Virus record (IMG/VR): IMGVR_UViG_3300032360_000001
Coordinates: 1 to 64,000 of that record
Reading direction: 5' to 3' (one strand)
Source: a virus
DNA length: 64,000 nt
Of this stretch, positions 44,194 to 51,945 are shown piece after piece (positions within the stretch are counted from its first letter, which is position 1; each line of letters begins with the position of its first letter). A program made the translations under genes and the position numbers. Under the pieces are notes generated by a model. It saw only the letters and a list, made by a program, of their open reading frames with translations, made no database searches and had not been told where the DNA came from.

Positions 44194-45501
44194 TTAGGAA
44201 TCAGCACTCGCGTCTCTCTGCATGGAGAGATATCCAGTCGAGATACCACTCATATACAGGCCTTGGTTCTTCTGGTTCGGTCCACCAACCTGAGTTGCGA
44301 ACTCGAGAGTCACACTCTTGTTGCTGCCGATATCCGAGCTAAACGCTTGGCTATTCACTTTGCAGTTCTTCAACCAATACTGGGCGAAGACATCCTTTGC
44401 GGTTCCATCAGTAAGCGTGCCGGGGCAGCTTGTAGGACGCAGAAGGTTAACTACAATATCGTAAGAATCATCACAATTGATGATATCCGACAAACTACCA
44501 GTGGTCAGATCGGCCACCAGAGCGTCAATCGAGCAGGTCACGGACATCGGGAATGTGATCTCACGAGAGAACGCAAACCGGCTTCCGAGTCTGTTGATTG
44601 GCTCTCTTGCCATATCTAGACTGATGTTGTAGCTTTGGATCTTAGCGTGTGCCTTGGAATCCATATTTCCGAGGTGTGCACCGGGAGCATCGTAGTTGTC
44701 TTGATCCGCAGTCACTGAATCAAAGAGATGTCCAGATAATGAGACGGACTCTCTATCAGCTTTCGCGAAGGCGAAGGTGATGTCTCCGGGGCGCAGGGCG
44801 CTTGTGGACATAATGCCACTGTCGGCGCTACCTGTGGTAGTCGGAAGAATGTACTTGAAATGCTCGAGTCTTGTTCCACTTTCGGGCTTCACCGCGGGGC
44901 TTGCGCCACTCACGCCGCTCTCGAAAGTCATGTTAAGACCCTCAACATTTACTGTAACGGTTGGGAAATTACCCACTGAACACTCTGTGGTGTATGAGGT
45001 AATGAATCCATTTCCAATTCCAATTACAAACTCGTAATCGCCTTCGATTGCGATAGCATCTTTTTCGGGTCCAAGATCTCCGACGGCGTCAACGCCCTCA
45101 CCAACAGTCTTGATGAAGTAGTTTTTCTCGTCATTAGTCTTATTAAGAATCCCAGAAATGCAGCTAGCATGTCCATCCGTAACAAATCCAAGATTCGTTT
45201 CGTTTTCCATGGTCGCTAGAATGTAGCTGAAGTCCAATGCTACCGTTGGAGTGTCCATTACAACTCTGTCGATAGCAGCCAATTCGCCAAACTGGTTAAT
45301 GTCTGTGCGCGGTATATTAAACGAATAGTTAGCGGTCTGAATTCTGTGCAACTGCCTTACTTGGTTTCCAGACGGATGCAGCGGAGGGCTGATATATCCT
45401 TCTGCTCCAACGGCAGTTTTGTCAGTAAAGAAGCCACTAACAGCCGGTGATTGACTCACATAAAGAGCCTCACTTTGATAAATAACTCTGTTTCTTGCCA
45501 T
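44194..45501 (-). CDS. major tail tube protein
   Basis: A 435-residue protein beginning ARNRVIYQSEALYVSQSPAVSG. It lacks Pro/Gly-rich fibre repeats and is built from two related halves: residues 50-200 with ANYSFNIPRTDINQF, VALDFSYILATMENE and NGFITSYTTECSVGNFP, and residues 270-420 with ISLDMAREPINRLGSR, FSREITFPMSVTCSIDALV and WLKNCKVNSQAF. It is preceded by a strong AGAAAGGA site and followed by a tight terminator, and its base use looks less AT-rich than its neighbours, as expected for the most abundant virion tail protein. It lies directly upstream of chaperone-position and tape genes, the standard siphovirus order. Confidence 0.8.
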   Translation of the reverse strand: MARNRVIYQSEALYVSQSPAVSGFFTDKTAVGAEGYISPPLHPSGNQVRQLHRIQTANYSFNIPRTDINQFGELAAIDRVVMDTPTVALDFSYILATMENETNLGFVTDGHASCISGILNKTNDEKNYFIKTVGEGVDAVGDLGPEKDAIAIEGDYEFVIGIGNGFITSYTTECSVGNFPTVTVNVEGLNMTFESGVSGASPAVKPESGTRLEHFKYILPTTTGSADSGIMSTSALRPGDITFAFAKADRESVSLSGHLFDSVTADQDNYDAPGAHLGNMDSKAHAKIQSYNISLDMAREPINRLGSRFAFSREITFPMSVTCSIDALVADLTTGSLSDIINCDDSYDIVVNLLRPTSCPGTLTDGTAKDVFAQYWLKNCKVNSQAFSSDIGSNKSVTLEFATQVGGPNQKNQGLYMSGISTGYLSMQRDASADS

Positions 45502-45521
45502 GATTTATAATCCTTTCTTTT

Positions 45522-45529
45522 TATTACAT
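45522..45529 (-). promoter_or_regulatory. ATGTAATA variant of the late-promoter-like octamer, tail tube gene
   Basis: The minus strand reads ATATGTAATAAAAAG, 20 nt before the tube gene ATG and followed by the ribosome-binding stretch AGAAAGGA. It differs from the other copies at one base. A short AGTTT/AAACT inverted repeat lies upstream. Confidence 0.35.
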
Positions 45530-45560
45530 ATTTTTTAGTTTATAGGGAAAACTTTTTTTG

Positions 45561-46475
45561 TTATTGTAGATCCTGATTTCTATTTGCTTTTCGAGGGTAC
45601 CTAGGTTTTGTAACCTCAAAGTCAATTACACCATTAAAGACATCCGGGTTTAAATTATTTACCTTAACGTTCACATCTCTAGAAAATTTGGAAATTCCTA
45701 CGTTTTCTATGAAAATGTAACTGTTTTCTTCATAACTCGCTTTCTTCCCGGTATAGCTCCAAGGCACGCCGCTTTTATAGTCGCCAAGAGTGTTGTAAGG
45801 CATATCCCCTGTACCAAACAACGTAAAAAATGTTCTTACTTTGTCCCTCATTATGGAACAAACCGCATCTAAGTTAAATTGATTATCAGCCAAGACTACC
45901 GCCCTTAGGTTTATGGTTGTCATGTCGTACCCACCAAATGCTAATGGCTCGCTGTGGGAGCCGTTATATCTTAAGAAAATAGCTGGATAGGTTATCGCGT
46001 TAGGAGCCAAGCCTGTTTGTATTTCTGCGGTTCTAGGCCTTAGGTTGAACTTCGTCTCAAAAAGCAATTTTTCTTCTGGCTCGTTAGTTAGATATACATT
46101 AAAATCTTTTACGGCATAATCACCACTTATCCTCGTCTCGGGGGATGTTATTTGTGTTCCAAAATAAACTTGTCCCTGCTCGTAATTTATGCCGCTAAAA
46201 TTATTTGTTCCTGTTCCTATAAGGGAACCATCTAGGTAGATTCCTGTAGGAATCTGCACTGTCGTGTTGGCAAATGCCGCGCCGGTTCCTGTTATAGAAA
46301 AATCACTCACAAACTGTTTGAACGGAGCGCCATATGTATACAGGTTATTATGCAGACTCTGCACGGGATAAAACCAACTAGAGGTATCTGTAAATGCTTC
46401 ACCTTCTCTAAGCAGCGTGTGGTCAAACCACAGCAAGAAGCTGGACATCACTCTATTGTCAAATTGTGCTTTCAT
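45561..46475 (-). CDS. tail terminator or tail-associated structural protein
   Basis: A 304-residue product of no recognised family, beta-rich, with a VSDFSITGTGAAFANTTVQI strand pair, INYEQGQVYFG and a Pro-rich end. It lies directly between the tail-completion candidate and the major tail tube, the position of tail terminators and tail tube-associated proteins. Its start is adjacent to the upstream stop with no gap. Secondary structure is mixed and no membrane segment is seen. A tail terminator or collar role is inferred from position only. Confidence 0.5.
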   Translation of the reverse strand: MKAQFDNRVMSSFLLWFDHTLLREGEAFTDTSSWFYPVQSLHNNLYTYGAPFKQFVSDFSITGTGAAFANTTVQIPTGIYLDGSLIGTGTNNFSGINYEQGQVYFGTQITSPETRISGDYAVKDFNVYLTNEPEEKLLFETKFNLRPRTAEIQTGLAPNAITYPAIFLRYNGSHSEPLAFGGYDMTTINLRAVVLADNQFNLDAVCSIMRDKVRTFFTLFGTGDMPYNTLGDYKSGVPWSYTGKKASYEENSYIFIENVGISKFSRDVNVKVNNLNPDVFNGVIDFEVTKPRYPRKANRNQDLQ

Positions 46476-47063
46476 TTATCTTCTAAAATTTAAAAAGAAC
46501 GTTCTCAGTAACGAGCTTACGTATTTAGTGGGCCTATAGGCTCCTCCCCTGTATGATGTTTTTGCCTGTAAACCTCCTCCTGACCTACTTCCGATTGCCC
46601 CCATCAGCGCTAAATAGTTTCCCAACCCGCTCATTCCTCTCTCTACGCCCCTTACCCAACTTTTCCCAAGCCAGCTTAGATATGTCGCCGCTTCAATTTC
46701 TTCGATAGTTGGGCCAGTTACTCTAAATTGAAAGTCTACCCCGGTATTCCTTTTAACTATCTTTGGCGACATAATATTGATTCGGTAACTATTTAGCATC
46801 TCTCTTAGCGTAGCCATTGGATTTGTTCCTTCTTGAAAACCTATGAAGCTAAATAGATTTCCTACCCCTCCAAGCGTACCAGAGATGTTTCCTCCCCCGG
46901 CTCCGCCTTCTAACTCTTGAGTAATTGAGTGGCTTTCGAATTCAGTTATCATCTCGCTCTTTGACCGGTTGAACTTTCTTTTAGCTTCCATTTTAACCCT
47001 TTCAGGAACCTTATTCAAGTTCTTTATGATCCTTCTTTTGACTTTTATTGGGTTTATTCTCAT
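46476..47063 (-). CDS. head-tail joining/tail completion protein candidate
   Basis: A 195-residue protein with a basic, Arg/Lys-rich start (INPIKVKRRIIKNLNKVPERV) and a helical block KRKFNRSKSEMITEFESH. This resembles HK97 gp10/tail-completion type proteins with their basic N-terminus and helices. The C-terminus has GVERGMSGLGNYLALMGAIG and ends with basic residues. The start overlaps the upstream stop by one base (TAATG). The role is inferred from its place between neck genes and the tube gene. Confidence 0.5.
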   Translation of the reverse strand: MRINPIKVKRRIIKNLNKVPERVKMEAKRKFNRSKSEMITEFESHSITQELEGGAGGGNISGTLGGVGNLFSFIGFQEGTNPMATLREMLNSYRINIMSPKIVKRNTGVDFQFRVTGPTIEEIEAATYLSWLGKSWVRGVERGMSGLGNYLALMGAIGSRSGGGLQAKTSYRGGAYRPTKYVSSLLRTFFLNFRR

Positions 47064-47503
47064 TATGCGGTAAATTGTAGATGGAAAACATAGAGCTTTA
47101 TTCCGAAAAAATACTTCACAGATTCTTCAGTCATTAGCTGAAAGTCTTTTCCGTCTATCGTAATCTTTTCTGTTTTCCCATCTTTTATGTAGTCTTTTGT
47201 TTCTTCGTCAACTTTTACTCTTACGTCTCCAGCGAAATAGGTTAAGTTAACGTTTTCCATTTCGTCTGCGTCCTGCCTGTCTTTGTATAGAACCATACAA
47301 TCAAAATCTTGGGACACCGGAGAATATGTATAGTTAACCTGATCAGCTGGCTCGCCGTAGCCATGCAGAAAATCAGTGTTGATTTGTTTTATTATCCTTT
47401 TAGGAGCCTTGTGCACCGTGATCGACCTCTTGAAAGTATCAAACAGGTTCTGGAAGTCGCCGGTAAACGAATCAATCTCCGTAGCTGAAACTAAACTCGC
47501 CAT
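47063..47503 (-). CDS. neck protein candidate
   Basis: A 146-residue protein. TEIDSFTGDFQNLFDTFKRS, YSPVSQDFDCMVLYKDR and KYFFGIKLYVFHLQFTA suggest a beta-barrel fold like phage head-tail joining proteins (stopper type). It is tightly packed between two other neck genes (2 bp from the upstream gene, 1-base overlap with the downstream one). Assignment is by position and fold appearance. Confidence 0.5.
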   Translation of the reverse strand: MASLVSATEIDSFTGDFQNLFDTFKRSITVHKAPKRIIKQINTDFLHGYGEPADQVNYTYSPVSQDFDCMVLYKDRQDADEMENVNLTYFAGDVRVKVDEETKDYIKDGKTEKITIDGKDFQLMTEESVKYFFGIKLYVFHLQFTA

Positions 47504-47505
47504 AA

Positions 47506-48015
47506 TTAGTATTTCCTAATTCTCGTATATTCTCTATTCGGAAGTACATGTGATGACTGATCATCGTCCCCTGCCACCTGCAATGGTTGCACGTCGTTTA
47601 GCTTGTATTGCCCCACCATGCGCTCCAATTCCGCTTGACTTGAGGATCGTATGCCTGCGTAGAGTTTTGCTTGTTCGTTTTTGTTAATTTTTCTAATTGA
47701 TGACCCGTCTGAAGACAAAGCGATAACCGCATCTGAGGTTGCTGCGGATAATACGCTCCTCAGCTTGTTGTCGTAATAGTGTATTTGATACATTTTTTTG
47801 AGTATGCCCCCCTCATTAATACCTATTACGGTTGCTGTGCCATTAATGTCCCTCTCTATTTCATAAGAGGACTGATTGATTGCATAGCTAGTATTCAGAT
47901 AGTTATTCAACGCGCCGATGTTTGTACGTACCCAAAATGATATGGCGGCTATGCCTAGGTCTGTCGGGCTTCCTAATTCTCTGTGGATTTGGTCTGCAAT
48001 GTCAACGGCTTTCAT
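47506..48015 (-). CDS. head-tail connector/adaptor candidate
   Basis: A 169-residue protein from the ATG at 48015; a TTG one codon upstream at 48018 is less likely. KAVDIADQIHRELGSPTDLGIAAISFWVR is helical and followed by NIGALNNYLNTSYAIN and a mid-domain with IHYYDNKLRSVLSAATSDAV. The start of the chain resembles gp6/gp7-like connector proteins of siphoviruses, which bind the portal. It follows the 83-residue gene after a gap with a GTGTAATG octamer 7 nt before the start. Confidence 0.55.
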   Translation of the reverse strand: MKAVDIADQIHRELGSPTDLGIAAISFWVRTNIGALNNYLNTSYAINQSSYEIERDINGTATVIGINEGGILKKMYQIHYYDNKLRSVLSAATSDAVIALSSDGSSIRKINKNEQAKLYAGIRSSSQAELERMVGQYKLNDVQPLQVAGDDDQSSHVLPNREYTRIRKY

Positions 48016-48022
48016 CAATTAA

Positions 48023-48030
48023 CATTACAC
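48023..48030 (-). promoter_or_regulatory. GTGTAATG late-promoter-like octamer, connector gene
   Basis: The minus strand reads CCGGTGTAATGTTAATTG directly before the ATG at 48015, with 7 nt between. No Shine-Dalgarno-like sequence is visible there, which is unusual among the genes carrying this motif. Confidence 0.45.
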
Positions 48031-48040
48031 CGGAAAGAGC

Positions 48041-48292
48041 TCAACTAATCCATTGTTCTGTAAAATATGGAAATTTACCGTCAGAAACCCTTCTCCCGGG
48101 CTGATCGTACCTTATTGAACCCAGTCTGTCTATGTCCAACCTTCTTGTTCTAGCCCTGACATCTCTCTGCAAGGGCCACCCGGGGTGTATTAGTTCCCCC
48201 CCACGAGCAGAGCAGATCTTTTTGCCGGGGTCACCATCCCATTCCACCGTACAGTTAGTTTTGAGTAGGTTTACGCTGTCATAGTAGGGCAT
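48041..48292 (-). CDS. small unknown protein in the neck gene cluster
   Basis: An 83-residue protein with two Cys residues, a WDGDPGKKICSARGGELIH phrase and a basic, Arg-rich central stretch (RDVRARTRRLDIDRLG). It is not recognised. It lies between sulfotransferase and connector genes with a GTGTAAAT octamer 6 nt before its ATG. A small neck or head-tail component is the most likely role from place alone. Confidence 0.45.
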   Translation of the reverse strand: MPYYDSVNLLKTNCTVEWDGDPGKKICSARGGELIHPGWPLQRDVRARTRRLDIDRLGSIRYDQPGRRVSDGKFPYFTEQWIS

Positions 48293-48298
48293 GCTCTT

Positions 48299-48306
48299 AT
48301 TTACAC
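48299..48306 (-). promoter_or_regulatory. GTGTAAAT late-promoter-like octamer, small neck gene
   Basis: The minus strand reads AGGTGTAAATAAGAGC directly before the ATG at 48292, inside a 14-bp gap. It begins the neck-tail group after the modification island. Confidence 0.5.
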
Positions 48307-49056
48307 CTATTCATAACCAAAAATTTCGAAATCTCTTTTATATATGGATTTAACCATGTCTCTTGTTTTTTTGTTATAGTAAGTAGTATATATTTCATGC
48401 TTGGTAGCGTTTACCTTTTTGAACAGGAGCTCTTCATCGTATTCTACTTTTAGATTATCCAATAGCGTAGCCAAGTCCGTGGAGAAGTCTTCAAATCTAC
48501 CTAGAAAATCTACCATTAATTTGCCCCTGCTGTTGCAAATGAATTTATATTGGGGCTTGTAGAATGGCGAATTCAAAAACCAGTCGAGAGACATGTAATT
48601 TTCTACAGCACCACGGATATCCGGCTCTCCTCTTTTTTTATATAGAAACCCAACAAAGTCCTCAAACCTAGAAAAATATTTATATCCCAGCCAAAAATAT
48701 ACAGAAACAACCCTGTCAAGTGGGTTTCTAACAAAAGCAAATTTATAACATCTGTTGAATAAGGCTTTATCCACCTGCCCGAACTCTAGTATCTGTCTGT
48801 ATGTTAGGTGCTGCAGTTCGTAGAGGGATCTGCGTGATTGCCCCTCTCTGTGTTTCATAATAACGAGTGCTCCGCTGGAGTCATACCAATGTCCGTTTCC
48901 ACGCCGATCCTCTATCTGCACGAATCCGAATAATTTTTCAATTGCCATCCTTGGGTCATCCCCGCCAAACTTCATGCCGAGTATATTCTCCACTTTTGAT
49001 CCGCCGGTTTTAGGGACATGAATAAAGAGGAGTTCCTTTTCTCTATTAATTGGCAT
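48307..49056 (-). CDS. sulfotransferase, carbohydrate type (copy 1)
   Basis: A 249-residue protein. LFIHVPKTGGSKV near residue 10 is the 5'-phosphosulfate-binding loop of the Sulfotransfer_2 group, and FAFVRNPLDRVVSVYFWLG near residue 110 is the 3'-phosphate-binding motif, with conserved Arg, Asn-Pro and Ser. Such enzymes move sulfate from PAPS to a sugar or other hydroxyl. It is not a kinase, since no kinase motifs follow the loop. It is the first of three sulfotransferases in the island and the nearest to the neck genes. The substrate is unknown; phage glycan or host surface glycan are both possible. Confidence 0.85.
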   Translation of the reverse strand: MPINREKELLFIHVPKTGGSKVENILGMKFGGDDPRMAIEKLFGFVQIEDRRGNGHWYDSSGALVIMKHREGQSRRSLYELQHLTYRQILEFGQVDKALFNRCYKFAFVRNPLDRVVSVYFWLGYKYFSRFEDFVGFLYKKRGEPDIRGAVENYMSLDWFLNSPFYKPQYKFICNSRGKLMVDFLGRFEDFSTDLATLLDNLKVEYDEELLFKKVNATKHEIYTTYYNKKTRDMVKSIYKRDFEIFGYE

Positions 49057-49059
49057 ATC

Positions 49060-50172
49060 TTAGTAACCTATATCCCAGTCGATTGTCTTGATTCTTTCTC
49101 TATCCCAGCCACGTATGTCGTCTAGGTAATCGTTCATGTTCCAGCCATTAGAAATATTAGCGATAGGGATGTTTGCTATCGTTTCTTTTTTGTGCTCGAG
49201 CCCATATCCATTAAGCCAACTCTTAAATCCTGAATGATTTAAAAACTTGTTAAGGCCATTATTTTGATCGACGCAAAGGCACGCAGCGTGACGCAAGTCG
49301 ATATTACATATATCTACGTTAGTCGGGTCGTCTTCGTCCAGCCAACATTGGTGGTAATCTTTACCAAGTATATCTTTTAGTAGCCATATGTCGTGGTTTT
49401 CAAACGAGCAATACCTTCTCCATTCTTGTTTAAAGTTGTTTTGGTCGCTTGGCAATATCATACCGCACCCATTATCCGCTCTTACGTCGAAACGTTGGGT
49501 TATGTGCCATGATTCTTCTTCGGAAATTATATCCCTAATTTTATGTTTGTTGCTGGTTTCTGTGTAAGATTCAAAATTGTGAATGTCTCTATTAATAATA
49601 TGGACTAATTCCTTGAACCTGTTAACAGGAGCTTCTAGCGGGACTTTAGCTAGGCTACCCTTGGGAGCAAATAAATCACAGAACCAGTCTCGATCAGATT
49701 CTTTCGCCTCAACCAAATGTTCGTGTTCACATTCAAGTGGGAATTTCCACATGACGCTACGCAAGAATCCTTTACCATGTTGTTCGGGGTCTCGATCCTT
49801 ATCACAAGCCACATACTTCATTTCAGACGTAGTAAAACAACGATGGATAAGATTGCATTCTGGTTGCTGCATCTCGACAAAAGCGTGGGGCTTAGGAAAA
49901 TCTAAACCAAATTCAGTTTTTAGATTTGCTATGGCCTCATTGATATTGTTAACGAGCTCCTGCTTTCTTGCTAAAATCTTTTCTGCGGGCCAATTTTCTT
50001 TGTCATATGTTAAGGGGGTGTGTCTCCAGTACCCAGTTTTGGTGTCCGCTAATTTCTTACCATACTTTTTTTGTTCTTGAAATAATTCGCAGAATGCTTC
50101 GGTAAAATCATTTTCAATTATGTTCGCTTCCAATTCGGACCCGTTATTAAATTTCATGTACAGTTTCTTCAT
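49060..50172 (-). CDS. unknown protein in the modification island
   Basis: A 370-residue protein that matches no family I can name. The N-terminus has a LYMKFNNGSELEANI strand pair; the middle contains many His, Cys and Asp residues (QPECNLIHRCFTT, CEHEHLVEAKESDRDWFCD, DICNIDLRHAACLCVDQ) that could bind metal. No signal peptide or membrane segment is visible. It is embedded between two sulfotransferase genes, with 2-3 bp gaps on both sides, so it is likely co-expressed and connected to the same modification. An oxygenase or amidase-like role would be speculation. Confidence 0.4.
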   Translation of the reverse strand: MKKLYMKFNNGSELEANIIENDFTEAFCELFQEQKKYGKKLADTKTGYWRHTPLTYDKENWPAEKILARKQELVNNINEAIANLKTEFGLDFPKPHAFVEMQQPECNLIHRCFTTSEMKYVACDKDRDPEQHGKGFLRSVMWKFPLECEHEHLVEAKESDRDWFCDLFAPKGSLAKVPLEAPVNRFKELVHIINRDIHNFESYTETSNKHKIRDIISEEESWHITQRFDVRADNGCGMILPSDQNNFKQEWRRYCSFENHDIWLLKDILGKDYHQCWLDEDDPTNVDICNIDLRHAACLCVDQNNGLNKFLNHSGFKSWLNGYGLEHKKETIANIPIANISNGWNMNDYLDDIRGWDRERIKTIDWDIGY

Positions 50173-50174
50173 AG

Positions 50175-50894
50175 TTAAAATGCATATTTGAATCTATCAA
50201 TATCCTCTTCGTAGTGTTTTCCTACATCGTCTATCAATTTTTGATTAGTATAAAAGTCTTTGTAGGTTTTGCCGCTTTTAGCTAACTGTTTTTGTTCCCA
50301 TGGAACCTCGTCAATGGGAGCTCCGATAATACCCGCTACGTGCTTCAAATCTTTTTCGAATGTTTCCAATCTACCAATAAAATCATAGTCAGATATACGC
50401 GTCTTTCTTTTTTTATCTTCAAGTTCAAATAAGCGTATTAGACGACATTGGCTCATCCAGTGACAATTTGTTTTAGCATGTTGCTCCTCAATGTTAATAA
50501 CAAAGTCAGCGAAAGCGTCAAAAGTTGGAGGGTCTTCTCTCGAAGAGATAAGCTCAGTCATTTGCGGTATAGTTAATCTCTTTTCGTTAGCCCATTTCTT
50601 GTTTTGCCGCACTGCCCCGGGGTAGCCAGCGTTGGTTGATTCAAGATATTTAAGAAACTCGTAGTAACCAGAGACCAGTCGAGACCATGGGTTTCTCACA
50701 AAACTAAATATATAATAATCTTTTGGAATGATTCCGCTGCGCTTCTCCCACTCATTGCGGAGTGTACTCCCGCCGGAGTCATGCCACTTAATTGGCTGCA
50801 CATCGAGAAGATCTGCGAAATAATGACACACCGACGTTGAACCGCTCTTAGGGACGTGTTGATACCCACACTTATATTCGTCAATTATTATCAC
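50175..50894 (-). CDS. sulfotransferase, carbohydrate type (copy 2)
   Basis: A 239-residue protein that begins with GTG and overlaps the radical SAM gene by 14 bp. GYQHVPKSGSTSVCHYF near residue 10 is the 5'-phosphosulfate-binding loop and FSFVRNPWSRLVSGYYEFL near residue 65 the 3'-phosphate-binding motif. The middle has KTNCHWMSQCRLIRLFELE, and FIGRLETFEKDLKHVAGIIG closes the family domain, as in Sulfotransfer_2 proteins. Its sequence is clearly diverged from copy 1, so it probably has another acceptor. Confidence 0.85.
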   Translation of the reverse strand: MIIIDEYKCGYQHVPKSGSTSVCHYFADLLDVQPIKWHDSGGSTLRNEWEKRSGIIPKDYYIFSFVRNPWSRLVSGYYEFLKYLESTNAGYPGAVRQNKKWANEKRLTIPQMTELISSREDPPTFDAFADFVINIEEQHAKTNCHWMSQCRLIRLFELEDKKRKTRISDYDFIGRLETFEKDLKHVAGIIGAPIDEVPWEQKQLAKSGKTYKDFYTNQKLIDDVGKHYEEDIDRFKYAF

Positions 50895-51945
50895 GCTTAT
50901 ACTCTGTTAAATTTCCAAGATCCACGATAGGATCGTTAAAAATTGGATTTTGTAAAATTTTAATAAACTCATTAAATTCCGGGTGATTCTTTCGCCAAAC
51001 CGCTTCTTTTTTAAAGCCTCTTTTACTGAAGGCTCCCCAGTTTATTATACGTGAAAAATATACGCTGTCTACTTTATATTTTTTTCCTATTTCTACAACC
51101 AAAGGCATTTCTTTGTAGTTGCCTACTTGCGTAACGACATCCAGCCTTAATTTTTTAACTTTGTTTTGCTGCCTTAGTTCAGAAATGAATTCTAGATTGC
51201 GATGTAATTGGTCCCAATCTCCCCCACGCCTGATAACATCATAAGTTTCCTTTGTTCCCGCGTCAATTGAGATAATGACGGTATTGATGTTGTTCTGAAT
51301 TTTTTTCATTTTATCCCAGTATTTGGGGGTAAACATCACGCCATTAGTTTGAAGATTGAAAAAGACCCTAGGGAATTTCGCGCCATCTATATTAAATAAT
51401 AATTCTCTAAATAGCTTTGAGCCAAATGGGTCACCCGAGCCAGTCACGTTAACCAAGCAATACTCATTATGAGGTTTACCAAATACTTCTTTTATAATTT
51501 CATTTTGAATTTCTAAGCTCTTTTCGTATGCGGAGCCGCAAGTATTACTGATTTTATCTGTTCTGCAACTGGGGCAACTCAAATTACAAGAGTAATCATA
51601 ACACAAATTATAAAATTTAGGCCTTAGGTCGTCTATAATTTTATTGTCAACGATTTCCTTGAAGCGGGGCTCAACTTTTTCTTTTTCGGGTAGGGAATCG
51701 TTTTGTATGAGCGGGCACAGGCCCCAGTTGCAATACTTAAAACTTCCGTCATGAATGCTTGTTCTTATTTTTTTTGCTACGTCTGAATTAAACACTTCCT
51801 TAACGGAGTTGTTCTTATCTATCTTACCGGCGTGGTGAGGCAGCCATGAGAAGCAGCAAAGCGAAACCTTGCCATCGGGGGCAACCTCGAAATGCTCAAA
51901 CGGCTTAGAACAGAACTTATTCTTTAAGCTGCGCATGCCATTCAT
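50881..51945 (-). CDS. radical SAM/SPASM-type enzyme
   Basis: A 354-residue protein. CNLSCPSCR near residue 118 is the canonical radical SAM CxxxCxxC motif; VTGSGDPFGSKLFRELL is the glycine-rich SAM-binding stretch. FNLQTNGVMFTPKYW and VIISIDAGTKETYDVIRRGG are the usual barrel strands. At the N-terminus CSKPFEHFEVAPDGKVSLCC matches the SPASM auxiliary-cluster type (usually C-terminal), here placed first. It could modify a sugar, a nucleotide or a peptide. Its start overlaps the P-loop-type sulfotransferase by 29 bp and its end overlaps the next sulfotransferase. Confidence 0.85.
   Translation of the reverse strand: MNGMRSLKNKFCSKPFEHFEVAPDGKVSLCCFSWLPHHAGKIDKNNSVKEVFNSDVAKKIRTSIHDGSFKYCNWGLCPLIQNDSLPEKEKVEPRFKEIVDNKIIDDLRPKFYNLCYDYSCNLSCPSCRTDKISNTCGSAYEKSLEIQNEIIKEVFGKPHNEYCLVNVTGSGDPFGSKLFRELLFNIDGAKFPRVFFNLQTNGVMFTPKYWDKMKKIQNNINTVIISIDAGTKETYDVIRRGGDWDQLHRNLEFISELRQQNKVKKLRLDVVTQVGNYKEMPLVVEIGKKYKVDSVYFSRIINWGAFSKRGFKKEAVWRKNHPEFNEFIKILQNPIFNDPIVDLGNLTEYKRDNN

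Noticed and set aside
48016-48018. TTG as start of the connector gene
   Set aside because: An ATG follows immediately at 48015 and adds only one codon difference; ATG is the simpler choice.
49583-50080. Plus-strand frame of 165 residues opposite the unknown island gene
   Set aside because: No start signal and no recognisable domain; the minus-strand gene fits its neighbours with gaps of 2-3 bp.
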